Source: Nocardioides oceani (GTDB taxonomy: Bacteria; Actinomycetota; Actinomycetes; Propionibacteriales; Nocardioidaceae). From it: DNA of 64,000 nucleotides. Location: assembly GCF_030412965.1 (NCBI RefSeq), contig NZ_JAUHJQ010000002.1, forward strand, positions 615,979 to 679,978. The letters are read 5' to 3'. Of this stretch, positions 23,201 through 30,337 are shown piece by piece. Below the pieces are notes generated by a model. That model was not told where the DNA came from. It ran no database searches and saw only the letters and a list, made by a program, of their open reading frames with translations. Each line of letters begins with the position of its first letter. Within the stretch, counting starts at the first letter, position 1. The translations under genes and the position numbers were made by a program.

Positions 23201-24268
23201 TCAGACGTCGCGCTGGGTGGCGGCCTCGGCCAGGCCGCGCAGCGCGTCGCGGGCCGCGACGTCGACCGACGCCCGGTCGAGCGCGGCGAGCGCGAGGTCG
23301 GCGAGCTGCTCGATGACCGCCTCGACCTGTGCGCGGGCGCCGGAGGAGTCGATGACCTCCCGCAGCCGCGCGACGGCCGCCTCGTCCAGCGGCCCGCCGA
23401 GCGAGCGGTCGAGGAGCGCCGCCTGGGCGGGCGGCGCTGCGTCGAGCGCGAGGGCCACCAGCACCGTGCGCTTGCCCTCGACCAGGTCGTCGCCGGCCGG
23501 CTTGCCGGTGGTGGCCGGGTCGCCGAAGACGCCGAGCAGGTCGTCGCGCAGCTGGAACGCCTCGCCCAGGGGCAGCCCGAACGCGGAGAGTGCGTCGAGC
23601 GCCGACCGGTCGGCACCGGCGAGCGCGGCCCCGATGTGGAGCGGCCGCTCGATGGAGTACTTCGCCGACTTGTAGCGCAGCACGGTCATCGCGGTGTCGA
23701 CGTCGGCGCGACCGCGCGCCTGCACCGACACGTCCAGGAACTGGCCCGCGACGACCTCCGAGCGGCACAGGTCGAAGACCTCGAGCGCGGGGGCGACCTG
23801 GGTCAGGGGGAGGCCGCAGCGGCGCAGCAGCTCGTCGGCCCAGCTCAGCAGCATGTCGCCGAGCAGGATCGCCGCGGCCGCGCCGTACTGCTCCGGGTCC
23901 CCGGTCCAGCCAGACGTCCGGTGCTCTGACTCCAGCTGGCGGTGCGTCGCGGGCCGGCCGCGCCGGGTGTCGGAGGCGTCCATGAGGTCGTCGTGCACCA
24001 GCGCGCTGGCGTGCAGCAGCTCGAGGGCCGCGCAGGCGCGGACGAGCGCCTCCTCGTCGGCCGCCGGCGCGAGGGCGAGGTGGCCCCACCAGCAGAACGC
24101 GGCGCGGAACCGCTTGCCCCCGCGGACCGTGGTGCGCGCCTCGGCGATGAGCCGGGCCGCGTCCGGGCCGAGGGGCGCCAGCCGGGCGGCCTGCTCGTCG
24201 AGGAAGGAGTCGAGCGCCTCCTGCACCCGGTCTCGGAAGGCGCTGCTGTCCCACCCGGCGGCCGTCAC
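23201..24268 (-). CDS. idsA: Polyprenyl (geranylgeranyl-type) diphosphate synthase
   Basis: The enzyme condenses isopentenyl diphosphate with allylic diphosphates. The product is 355 residues. The first Asp-rich motif is in LVHDDLMDASDTRRG and the second in FQLRDDLLGVFGD; GGKRFRA near the N-terminus and the KSAKYS segment are also conserved. Product chain length (C15-C20) is inferred from family and from the M. tuberculosis idsA2 position. It runs opposite to the barstar gene and diverges from metF, as in the mycobacterial idsA2/metF region. The GTG at 24268 lies 7 bases from a -10 hexamer. Confidence 0.93.
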   Translation of the reverse strand: MTAAGWDSSAFRDRVQEALDSFLDEQAARLAPLGPDAARLIAEARTTVRGGKRFRAAFCWWGHLALAPAADEEALVRACAALELLHASALVHDDLMDASDTRRGRPATHRQLESEHRTSGWTGDPEQYGAAAAILLGDMLLSWADELLRRCGLPLTQVAPALEVFDLCRSEVVAGQFLDVSVQARGRADVDTAMTVLRYKSAKYSIERPLHIGAALAGADRSALDALSAFGLPLGEAFQLRDDLLGVFGDPATTGKPAGDDLVEGKRTVLVALALDAAPPAQAALLDRSLGGPLDEAAVARLREVIDSSGARAQVEAVIEQLADLALAALDRASVDVAARDALRGLAEAATQRDV

Positions 24269-24275
24269 GCCGACG

Positions 24276-24281
24276 AGACTA
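24276..24281 (-). promoter_or_regulatory. -10 box for idsA
   Basis: On the minus strand TAGTCT is followed by 7 bases and the GTG at 24268. Confidence 0.6.
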
Positions 24282-24319
24282 GAGGGTGGACGGATGCGAC
24301 CCCGGGGCGGTGCCGAACG

Positions 24320-24325
24320 TAGGCT
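24320..24325 (+). promoter_or_regulatory. Leaderless -10 box for metF
   Basis: TAGGCT is followed by exactly 6 bases and the ATG at 24332. Confidence 0.65.
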
Positions 24326-24331
24326 TCCGGC

Positions 24332-25222
24332 ATGGTGACCGGACCGGGACGCTCGCTCGCGGACATGATCCGCGAGGGCGGCAAGTCGTTCTCGTTCGAG
24401 TTCTTCCCGCCCAAGGACGAGGCCGGGGAGCAGCAGCTGTGGGACGCGATCCGCGCCCTCGAGCCCTATCGGCCGACCTTCGTCTCGGTGACGTACGGCG
24501 CCGGGGGCTCGACCCGCGACACGACCGTGCGGGTCACCGGCCGGATCGCGCGCGAGACCTCCCTCATCCCGATGGCCCACCTGACCTGCGTGGGACACAC
24601 CCGCGCGGAGCTCGAGGCGATCCTCGACGCCTACCACGAGGCGGGCGTCCATCACGTGATGGCGCTGCGCGGCGACCCGGCCGACGGGCCGCGCGCCGCG
24701 TGGACGCCGACCGAGGGCGGGCTGACCTATGCCACCGAGCTGGTCGAGCTGGCCCGCTCGCGCGGCGACTTCCGGGTCGGCGTCGCGGCCTTCCCGGAGG
24801 GCCACCCCACTGCGGAGTCGCTCGACCACGACGCGGACGTGCTCGTCGCCAAGGCGCGGGCCGGGGCGGAGTTCGCCGTCACCCAGATGTTCTTCCGCGC
24901 CTCTGACTACTTCGGGCTGGTCGAGCGGGTCCGCGACCGCGGCGTCGACATGCCGGTCCTGCCCGGGATCATGCCGATCCTCAACCTCGGCGCCATCCGC
25001 CGGCAGGGCGAGCTGATCGGCGCCGACGTGCCCGACGAGGTCGTGCGCCGGATCTCCGCCCACGAGGGCGACCCGGCCGCGGTCCGCAACGAGGGCATCG
25101 CGGTCGCCGCCGAGCTGTGCGAGGAGCTGCTCGCCGGCGGTGCTCCCGGGCTGCACTTCTACACGCTCAACCGGTCCCGGGCGACGCTCGAGATCTTCGA
25201 CCGGCTCAACGTCTCGGTCTGA
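24332..25222 (+). CDS. metF: Methylenetetrahydrofolate reductase
   Basis: This flavoprotein reduces 5,10-methylene-THF to 5-methyl-THF, the methyl donor for methionine synthesis. The product is 296 residues, normal length. MetF motifs in order are FSFEFFPPKDE with the catalytic Glu, VSVTYGAGGSTRD, MAHLTCVGHTR, VMALRGDPAD, GVAAFPEGHP, FAVTQMFFRASDYF and LPGIMPI. It ends with LHFYTLNRS. It diverges from idsA across a 63-bp spacer that holds both promoters. Confidence 0.96.
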   Translation: MVTGPGRSLADMIREGGKSFSFEFFPPKDEAGEQQLWDAIRALEPYRPTFVSVTYGAGGSTRDTTVRVTGRIARETSLIPMAHLTCVGHTRAELEAILDAYHEAGVHHVMALRGDPADGPRAAWTPTEGGLTYATELVELARSRGDFRVGVAAFPEGHPTAESLDHDADVLVAKARAGAEFAVTQMFFRASDYFGLVERVRDRGVDMPVLPGIMPILNLGAIRRQGELIGADVPDEVVRRISAHEGDPAAVRNEGIAVAAELCEELLAGGAPGLHFYTLNRSRATLEIFDRLNVSV

Positions 25223-25237
25223 GGCTGGGCTCGCGCC

Positions 25238-26539
25238 TCACGCGGGACCGACGGCCTGGGCGACCAACGCGGCCGAGAGCCCGACGAACGGCAGGCCGGC
25301 GCCCGGGGTCGCGTGTGCCCCGGCGGCGTACACCCCGGCGACCGGCGTCGTCGGCCCGAGCCGGCGACGGACCGTGGAGCGCCCCTGCCAGACCACGCCG
25401 AGGGGCGAGCCGCCCCACCGCTCGACGAGGTCGCGCGGGGTGCGGTCGAGGCGCGTGACGACGTTCGGGCGGACGTCGATCTTGTGCCGGGCGAGCGCGC
25501 GGAGCAGGTCCTCGGCGAGCCGGCCGCGACCGTGCACGGTCCACGCCGACGCGCCGTCGGGAGCGCGGCCGCCGGGCCGCACGACCAGCAGCGGGTCGCC
25601 GTGGAGGACGAGCTCGTGGGGGAGGTCGGGCACCTCGCCCTCCAGGCCGAGGTGCGCCACGACCGGCGGGATCGCCGGCATCGTGCGGGCGACGAGCGGC
25701 GCGAGCGCCGGCAGCAGGCGCGGGTCGACCGCGACGACCACCACGTCGGCCTCGAGCACCTCCCCGGGACCGACGTCGACGCCCACGACGCGGCCCGACC
25801 GGACCACGAGGTCCCGGGCCGTGGTCCCGGTGCGGACGGTGACCCCCCGGGTCCCCAGCCGGGCGGTCAGCGCGTCGGCCAGCCGAGCCATGCCGCCCTC
25901 GACCGTCCAGGCGCCGAAGCGCTGCTCGACGTACGCCGTGACGCCGGCCCAGGCGGGCACGTTGCGCAGGTCGTGGCCGTCGGCGACGGCGGGGTGGCCG
26001 GCGACGAGCGCGAGCCGCTCGTCCCGGAACGTCCGGCGCAGCAGCCGGTGCAGCGTCTGCCGCCCGTCCAGCAGTGCGGCGAGCTCCCGCGACGGCGCGG
26101 CCGGGTCCCAGGGCACCTCGAGGTACTCCCGGCGCAGGGTCTCCCACACGTCGGCGTACGAAGCGACGTGCTCGGTCCACTGCCGGCCGAGCCCGGCTCC
26201 GAGCGCGTCGAAGGCCGCGACCTGGCCGGCGCGCGAGGGCGGGACGGAGACGACCGTGCCGTCGATGAACCGGTGCTCGCGCACGACGTCGAGCGGCTCC
26301 AGCTCCAGCTCGCGCTCGACCGGGCGCCCGCTCTTGCGGAACAGGTCGCGCACGACCGCCGGGAGCGTCGTCCACGTCGGCCCGGCGTCCCACGCGAAGC
26401 CGTCGGCCTCGACCGTGCCGAGCGCCCCGCCGAGCGTGCCGGACCGCTCGAGGAGCGTGACGTCGTGGCCGAGCTTCGCCAGTCGGGCGGCCGCCGCCAG
26501 CCCGGCGAACCCGCCTCCCACGACCACCACGCCTGCCAC
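25238..26539 (-). CDS. FAD-dependent oxidoreductase, carotenoid-desaturase-like
   Basis: The product is 433 residues. An N-terminal Rossmann FAD site reads VVVVGGGFAGLAAAARLAKLGHDVTLLE, followed by GGALGTVEADGFAWDAGP as in phytoene desaturase/CrtI-CrtN proteins. VEGGMARLADAL in the middle and the C-terminal GVYAAGAHATPGAGLPFVGLS flavin motif complete the family pattern. No carotenoid genes (crtB or crtE) are adjacent, except that idsA (a possible GGPP supplier) lies 1 kb away beyond metF. Substrate is therefore open. A leaderless promoter overlaps the stop codon of the upstream DUF4126 gene. Confidence 0.82.
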   Translation of the reverse strand: MAGVVVVGGGFAGLAAAARLAKLGHDVTLLERSGTLGGALGTVEADGFAWDAGPTWTTLPAVVRDLFRKSGRPVERELELEPLDVVREHRFIDGTVVSVPPSRAGQVAAFDALGAGLGRQWTEHVASYADVWETLRREYLEVPWDPAAPSRELAALLDGRQTLHRLLRRTFRDERLALVAGHPAVADGHDLRNVPAWAGVTAYVEQRFGAWTVEGGMARLADALTARLGTRGVTVRTGTTARDLVVRSGRVVGVDVGPGEVLEADVVVVAVDPRLLPALAPLVARTMPAIPPVVAHLGLEGEVPDLPHELVLHGDPLLVVRPGGRAPDGASAWTVHGRGRLAEDLLRALARHKIDVRPNVVTRLDRTPRDLVERWGGSPLGVVWQGRSTVRRRLGPTTPVAGVYAAGAHATPGAGLPFVGLSAALVAQAVGPA

Positions 26540-26545
26540 GGGTCG

Positions 26546-26551
26546 ACCCTA
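26546..26551 (-). promoter_or_regulatory. Leaderless -10 box for the desaturase-like gene
   Basis: On the minus strand TAGGGT is followed by 6 bases and the GTG at 26539; its first three bases are the TAG stop of the DUF4126 gene. Confidence 0.65.
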
Positions 26552-27154
26552 GGGGGCGGTGCCGACGCCGTCGGCGGGCGGGCCCGGGCGGGCGAACCAG
26601 CGGCGCCACCCCCGGCGGACGAGCCGTGCCACGAGGTAGAGCAGCACGAGCCCGCCGGCCAGCAGCACCGCCGCCACGGCCGCGGCGGCGCGCGGGTGCT
26701 CGATGGCGAACCACACGACGGCGAGGACGGCGACGTCCTCGGTGACGCTGGCCAGCACGTTGCTCACGGGCTCGGGGGAGGTGTTGATCGCCAGCCGGCC
26801 GCCGGCCTTGGTCAGGTGGGAGAGCAACGCGGTGCCGCCGCCGACCGTGCCGAGCACGGCCTGGTCCAGCGTGCGGGCGTCGCCGGCGAGGAGGACCCCG
26901 ACGACGGCGCCGACCGTGGGGCGGATCGCGGTGGAGACCGCGTCCCACGCGGAGTCGACGTACGGCACCTTGTCGGCGACGAACTCCATCGCGTAGAGCA
27001 GGGCGGCGACGGCGAGGACGTCCCAGCGGCCCAGCACGTCCGGGACCTGGGCCAGGGCGCCCAGGCGGTCGGCGACGCCGAGGACCAGCACGACCAGGTA
27101 GGCGTTGACGCCGCTGGCCCAGCCGCTGGAGAACGCGAGCGCGAGGGACTCCAC
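26549..27154 (-). CDS. DUF4126 membrane protein
   Basis: The product is 201 residues with about five hydrophobic segments. Family landmarks are the N-terminal SSGWASGVNAYLVVLVLG, MEFVADKVPYVDSAWD, and TVGGGTALLSHLTKAGGRL. Function of DUF4126 is unknown. Only one base separates it from the ArsC-like gene upstream, so the two form an operon with the YbaK-like gene. The start is GTG. Confidence 0.8.
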   Translation of the reverse strand: MESLALAFSSGWASGVNAYLVVLVLGVADRLGALAQVPDVLGRWDVLAVAALLYAMEFVADKVPYVDSAWDAVSTAIRPTVGAVVGVLLAGDARTLDQAVLGTVGGGTALLSHLTKAGGRLAINTSPEPVSNVLASVTEDVAVLAVVWFAIEHPRAAAAVAAVLLAGGLVLLYLVARLVRRGWRRWFARPGPPADGVGTAP

Positions 27155-27155
27155 C

Positions 27156-27515
27156 TCAACCCCGGGCGATCACGCGGCCCAGCGCGTCGGCGTCGCGCCC
27201 GACCACCGTGGTGCCGTCCGAGGCGGTCAGGATCGGTCGCTGGATGGCCCGCGGGTACGCCGCCAGCGCCTCCAGCCAGGTCTCGCGGGCGGCGGGCTCG
27301 CGGGGGAGGTCGATGCCGGCCTCGCGCGCCTCCTTCGGCCGGGCGACGTCCCACGGCTCGAGGCCGAGGCGGGCGACCACCGCGCCGAGCTCGGCTGCGG
27401 TCGGCGGGTCGTCGAGGTAGCGGCGCACCGTGTAGTCGGCGCCCGCGGCGTCCAGCTCCGCGACGGCGGCGCGGCACTTGCTGCAGGCCGGGTTCAGCCA
27501 GATCTCGATGCTCAT
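27156..27515 (-). CDS. ArsC/Spx-family thioredoxin-fold protein
   Basis: The product is 119 residues. The N-terminus reads IEIWLNPACSKCR, with Cys11 and Cys14 in a CxxC arrangement; classical ArsC has a single Cys here and Spx a CxxC. ArsC-like RPILTASDGTTVVGR lies near the C-terminus (about 93-107). Arsenate reduction, a general reductase role or an unknown role are all possible. No arsenite pump or ArsR gene is nearby, which argues against a dedicated arsenic operon. It lies 4 bases after the YbaK-like gene. Confidence 0.8.
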   Translation of the reverse strand: MSIEIWLNPACSKCRAAVAELDAAGADYTVRRYLDDPPTAAELGAVVARLGLEPWDVARPKEAREAGIDLPREPAARETWLEALAAYPRAIQRPILTASDGTTVVGRDADALGRVIARG

Positions 27516-27519
27516 CGGC

Positions 27520-27993
27520 TCACTCCACGTCCAGCTCGACGGCGCCGGTCAGCGCGCGCAGCTCGTCGTACGTCGTCGAGAACACCGCCGCGGGGTGACC
27601 CGCGGCGGCCCACAGCACCGGGTGCCGCGCGAGCCACCGGTCGAGGTAGGTCGGGACGGGGGCGGGGTGCCCGATGGGGGAGACGCCGCCGATCACCTGG
27701 CCGGTCGCCTCGCGGACCAGCTCCGCGCTGGCCCGGCGCAGCCGCGGCACCCCGACGGCGGGGGCGACCACCCCGGTGTCGACCCGGTGGGCGCCCGAGG
27801 TGAGGACGAGGACCGGCGCGCCGTCGGCCTCGAACAGGAGGCTGTTGGCGATGGCGCCGACCTCGCACCCCAGCGCGTCGGCGGCCAGTGCCGCCGTGTG
27901 CACCGAGTCGGGCAGAATGACCACGTCGCCCGTGCCGCCACGTCGTGCGTGCTCCTCGCGGAAGCGCGTGATCGAGGGGTGCTCGGTCGTCAT
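27520..27993 (-). CDS. YbaK/ProX-type aminoacyl-tRNA deacylase
   Basis: The product is 157 residues of the YbaK/aa-tRNA deacylase fold: VHTAALAADALGCEVGAIANSLLF, then VLTSGAHRVD, and TGQVIGGVSPIGHPAPVPTYLD, the conserved G-G-x-P-x-G-H loop that binds the 3' end of the mischarged tRNA. It should hydrolyse misacylated tRNA (for example Cys- or Ala-tRNA(Pro)) in trans. It is the first gene of the leftward operon with the ArsC-like and DUF4126 genes and has a leaderless promoter. Confidence 0.88.
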   Translation of the reverse strand: MTTEHPSITRFREEHARRGGTGDVVILPDSVHTAALAADALGCEVGAIANSLLFEADGAPVLVLTSGAHRVDTGVVAPAVGVPRLRRASAELVREATGQVIGGVSPIGHPAPVPTYLDRWLARHPVLWAAAGHPAAVFSTTYDELRALTGAVELDVE

Positions 27994-27999
27994 GGCGCG

Positions 28000-28005
28000 A
28001 CCCTA
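28000..28005 (-). promoter_or_regulatory. Leaderless -10 box for the YbaK operon
   Basis: On the minus strand TAGGGT is followed by 6 bases and the ATG at 27993. Confidence 0.65.
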
Positions 28006-28116
28006 GGGCACCGCACCGACGGGCACCCCCGGACCGGCACCGTGACGCGACGGACGACCACGGGCGCCCCGCCCACGCCCCACCGCCCCGGAACCGCCCC
28101 GCACCGAGGAGCCCCC

Positions 28117-28584
28117 ATGAGGACCCAGACCACGCCGGCCCGCGCGACGACGGCCCGGCCCGCGGCGGTGCAGCGCGCCGTCCGGCTGCTGGTCGTCCTG
28201 GTCGGGCTGGCCGTGCTCACCGCGGTGCTCAGCGTGCTGCTGCGCGACGACCTGCTGGACTCCTGGTCCTCGGGGCACCCGGTCGACGCCGACATCCAGC
28301 AGCCGGCCTTCGTGCCCGTCGCCGTCGTGCTGCTCGTCGTCTTCGTCGGGCTGGTCGTCACGCTCGTCCCCTTCCTGCTCGCGGGCACGAACTGGGCGCG
28401 CCACTCGCTGGCGGCCGTCGTGCTGATGGCGGCGCTCGCCACGGTGGCCGGGCTGCGCACCGACCCGCCGGCCCCGTTCGTCGTCGCGGCCGCGGTGTCG
28501 CTGGTCGTCGACGTGGCGATCCTCGTCCTGCTCTGGAGCCGCGCCACCACGGCGTACGTGCGCGGGCACGACCCGGCCGCCTGA
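28117..28584 (+). CDS. Four-helix membrane protein of unknown function
   Basis: The product is 155 residues with four hydrophobic segments (about 25-45, 67-91, 97-111 and 121-141) and a basic N-terminus. I do not recognise the family. A GAGGAG ribosome site lies 6 bases before the ATG. It stands alone between the divergent YbaK operon and the SOS-boxed promoter. The 123-base spacer upstream shows no clear -10/-35 for it. Confidence 0.65.
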   Translation: MRTQTTPARATTARPAAVQRAVRLLVVLVGLAVLTAVLSVLLRDDLLDSWSSGHPVDADIQQPAFVPVAVVLLVVFVGLVVTLVPFLLAGTNWARHSLAAVVLMAALATVAGLRTDPPAPFVVAAAVSLVVDVAILVLLWSRATTAYVRGHDPAA

Positions 28585-28622
28585 GTCTCCGGGCGGCCTC
28601 GCGCCGCTCCTCCCGGCAGGTC

Positions 28623-28653
28623 TTGACGGCCTGTCGGTGCAGAGGTGTACCTT
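28623..28653 (+). promoter_or_regulatory. Promoter of the DUF6504 operon
   Basis: TTGACG (28623-28628) and TACCTT (28648-28653) are spaced 19 bases, predicting transcription from near 28660, directly under the SOS box. Confidence 0.6.
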
Positions 28654-28659
28654 CGCCTC

Positions 28660-28679
28660 GTTCGAACCTGTGTTCGAAC
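28660..28679. promoter_or_regulatory. Consensus LexA SOS box
   Basis: GTTCGAAC-CTGT-GTTCGAAC contains the actinobacterial SOS consensus TCGAAC-N4-GTTCGA with no mismatch. It overlaps the predicted start of transcription, so LexA would block the promoter until DNA damage. Confidence 0.85.
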
Positions 28680-28683
28680 GAAC

Positions 28684-28720
28684 CCCGGCGGGGACGACCT
28701 CGACCCCCGTCCCCGCCGGG
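28684..28720 (+). promoter_or_regulatory. 13-bp perfect hairpin in the SOS-operon leader
   Basis: CCCGGCGGGGACG (28684-28696) and its perfect complement (28708-28720) flank 11 bases. It begins about 25 bases into the predicted leader and could be a terminator or stability element. Confidence 0.5.
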
Positions 28721-28783
28721 CCGCACGGTCCGGGGTCGGTGGGGTCGACGGAGCCGGGCGAGAGCCCGAGGAGCGAGGCGAGC

Positions 28784-29053
28784 GTGGTGCGGTACGACGA
28801 CCCCGTCGAGGTGCGGACGGGCACGGGGCAGGAGGGGCCCGCGCAGTTCTTGTGGCGCGGGCGGCTGTGGAAGGTCAGGGAGGTGCTCGACCGGCGCAGC
28901 CAGGAGCTGCCCCGGCGGGAGCTGTGGCGGGTCGCTGCCGGACGTGGCCGGCTGGACCAGGAGGGCCGGGCCGCCGACGTCTTCGAGCTCGCGCACGACC
29001 TGCGGGCCGGCCGGTGGCAGCTGCTCGCGGTGGGATCCGGGGTGGGGGAGTGA
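28784..29053 (+). CDS. DUF6504 family protein
   Basis: The product is 89 residues: VVRYDDPVEVRTGTGQEG, then PAQFLWRGRLWKVREVL and a C-terminal VFELAHDLRAGRWQLLAV, a compact beta-rich domain. DUF6504 genes commonly travel with actinobacterial mutasome genes (imuB/dnaE2). Here the gene lies downstream of a perfect SOS box and about 1.3 kb before dinB, which fits a DNA-damage role. The GTG at 28784 is adjacent to a second GTG; a GAGGCGA stretch serves as the ribosome site. Its last codon overlaps the next gene (GTGA). Confidence 0.78.
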   Translation: MVRYDDPVEVRTGTGQEGPAQFLWRGRLWKVREVLDRRSQELPRRELWRVAAGRGRLDQEGRAADVFELAHDLRAGRWQLLAVGSGVGE

Positions 29054-29508
29054 CCCGCGTGCCGAGCCCCGGTGAGCAGCCCCACCCGTACGCGCTGCCC
29101 GCGACCACCCACGCCTACCTCGCGCGCTCGGCGGAGTCGCTGAGCGAGGCGATCGCCGCGACGGAGGTGACCGAGCGCTACGCCCACGCGCACGTCGCGG
29201 CGCTGCGGGCCGCTGCCGCGCTCCTCGCCGCGCGGGCCCGGCCGGCGCCGGCCCGGCGCCGCCCGCAGAAGAACGCCTGGGTGCTCCTCGTCGAGGTCGC
29301 GCCCGAGCTCGAGGAGTGGGCCCGGTTCTTCGCCGCGGGGGCGGGCAAGCGCGCGGCGGCCGAGGCCGGGTCGCGCCGCGCGGTGACCGAGCGCGAGGCC
29401 GACGACCTGGTCCGCGACGCCGACCGGTTCCTGAGCGTCGTCGAGCAGGCCCTCGGCCTGGTGCCGCACGTCCCGGTGCAGGTGCACGTCGTGCGCCGGG
29501 TCGGATGA
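29050..29508 (+). CDS. SAV_6107-type HEPN domain protein
   Basis: The product is 152 residues, all-helical, with a HEPN-like pattern: YLARSAESLSEAIAATEVTERYAHAHVAALRAAAALLA, a basic linker PARRRPQKNAWVLL, then ELEEWARFFAAGAGKRAAAE. HEPN proteins often bind nucleic acid or act as RNases, but the R-x4-6-H motif is not clearly formed. It is translationally coupled to DUF6504 and therefore under the same SOS box. The functional link to dinB downstream is inference. Confidence 0.7.
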   Translation: MTRVPSPGEQPHPYALPATTHAYLARSAESLSEAIAATEVTERYAHAHVAALRAAAALLAARARPAPARRRPQKNAWVLLVEVAPELEEWARFFAAGAGKRAAAEAGSRRAVTEREADDLVRDADRFLSVVEQALGLVPHVPVQVHVVRRVG

Positions 29509-29550
29509 GCGTCGGGGGTCGGGCGCGGCGAAGGGGCCGGGGCCACGCCC

Positions 29551-29556
29551 TAGGCT
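29551..29556 (+). promoter_or_regulatory. -10 box for the methyltransferase gene
   Basis: TAGGCT is followed by 7 bases and the ATG at 29564. Confidence 0.6.
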
Positions 29557-29563
29557 GGGCGGC

Positions 29564-30307
29564 ATGCCTGTCACCGAGCGGCCCGGCGACCGTCCCAGCG
29601 AGCGACGGGGAGCGGCCCGCACCGCCGTGGTGTGGGGAGCCCTCGACCCGGTCCTCGCCGACGGCTCGCTCGACGTGCTCGACATCGGCGGCGGCACCGG
29701 TGGCCTCGCGGTCCGGGTCGCCGAGCTCGGCCACCGGGTCACCGTGGTCGACCCCAGCCCCGACGCGCTCGCCGCGCTCGACCGCCGCGCGCGGGAGGTC
29801 GGCGTCCAGGTCGCCTCGCACCAGGGCGACCTCTCGACGCTGGACGAGGTCGTCGGTCCCGACGCGGCCGACGTCGTCCTCTGCCACGGGGTGCTCGAGG
29901 TCGTCGCCGACCCCGCGACCGCCCTGCGCGCCCTCCGGGCGGTGCTGCGCCCCGGTGGGACGCTCAGCCTCCTGGTCGCGCAGCGCCATGCCGCCGTGGT
30001 CGCCCGCGCGATGGCGGGCCACTTCCAGCAGGCCCTCGCCCTCCTCGAGGAGACCGGCGGCACCGCCCAGGCTCCCGGCCGGTCGGGCCGGCGGTTCACG
30101 CGGTCCGAGATCGGCGACCTGCTCGCGGCGGCCGACTTCGAGGTCGGCACCGTGCACGCGGTCCGCGTCTTCGCCGACCTCGTCCCCGGTTCCCTCCTCG
30201 ACTCCGAGCCCGGCGCCGCCGCGGCCCTGGTCGAGCTCGAGCGGGCCGTCGCCGACCGTCCGGAGTACCTCCCGCTCGCCACGCAGCTGCACCTGCTCGC
30301 CCGCTGA
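29564..30307 (+). CDS. SAM-dependent methyltransferase, class I
   Basis: The product is 247 residues. Motif I VLDIGGGTGGLAVRVAELG (about 38-56), motif II VTVVDPSPDAL, and VVLCHGVLEVV as motif IV define a class I methyltransferase resembling the UbiE/CmoA branch. The C-terminal ~100 residues form a cap with RRFTRSEIGDLLAAADFEV. The substrate is unknown. It has its own leaderless promoter and lies 30 bases before dinB, so it may be co-transcribed with that polymerase. Confidence 0.85.
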   Translation: MPVTERPGDRPSERRGAARTAVVWGALDPVLADGSLDVLDIGGGTGGLAVRVAELGHRVTVVDPSPDALAALDRRAREVGVQVASHQGDLSTLDEVVGPDAADVVLCHGVLEVVADPATALRALRAVLRPGGTLSLLVAQRHAAVVARAMAGHFQQALALLEETGGTAQAPGRSGRRFTRSEIGDLLAAADFEVGTVHAVRVFADLVPGSLLDSEPGAAAALVELERAVADRPEYLPLATQLHLLAR

Positions 30308-30337
30308 GCCGGCGGGCGGGGGCGGCCGCTCCCGCCC

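Noticed and set aside
27156-27515. Arsenic-resistance operon
   Set aside because: Only an ArsC-like thioredoxin-fold gene is present; there is no ArsR, ArsB or Acr3, and the protein has a CxxC rather than the classical ArsC site.
28637-28783. Upstream GTG that would extend DUF6504 by 49 residues
   Set aside because: It starts before the predicted -10 and would run through the SOS box and the hairpin; the added residues are unlike the family.
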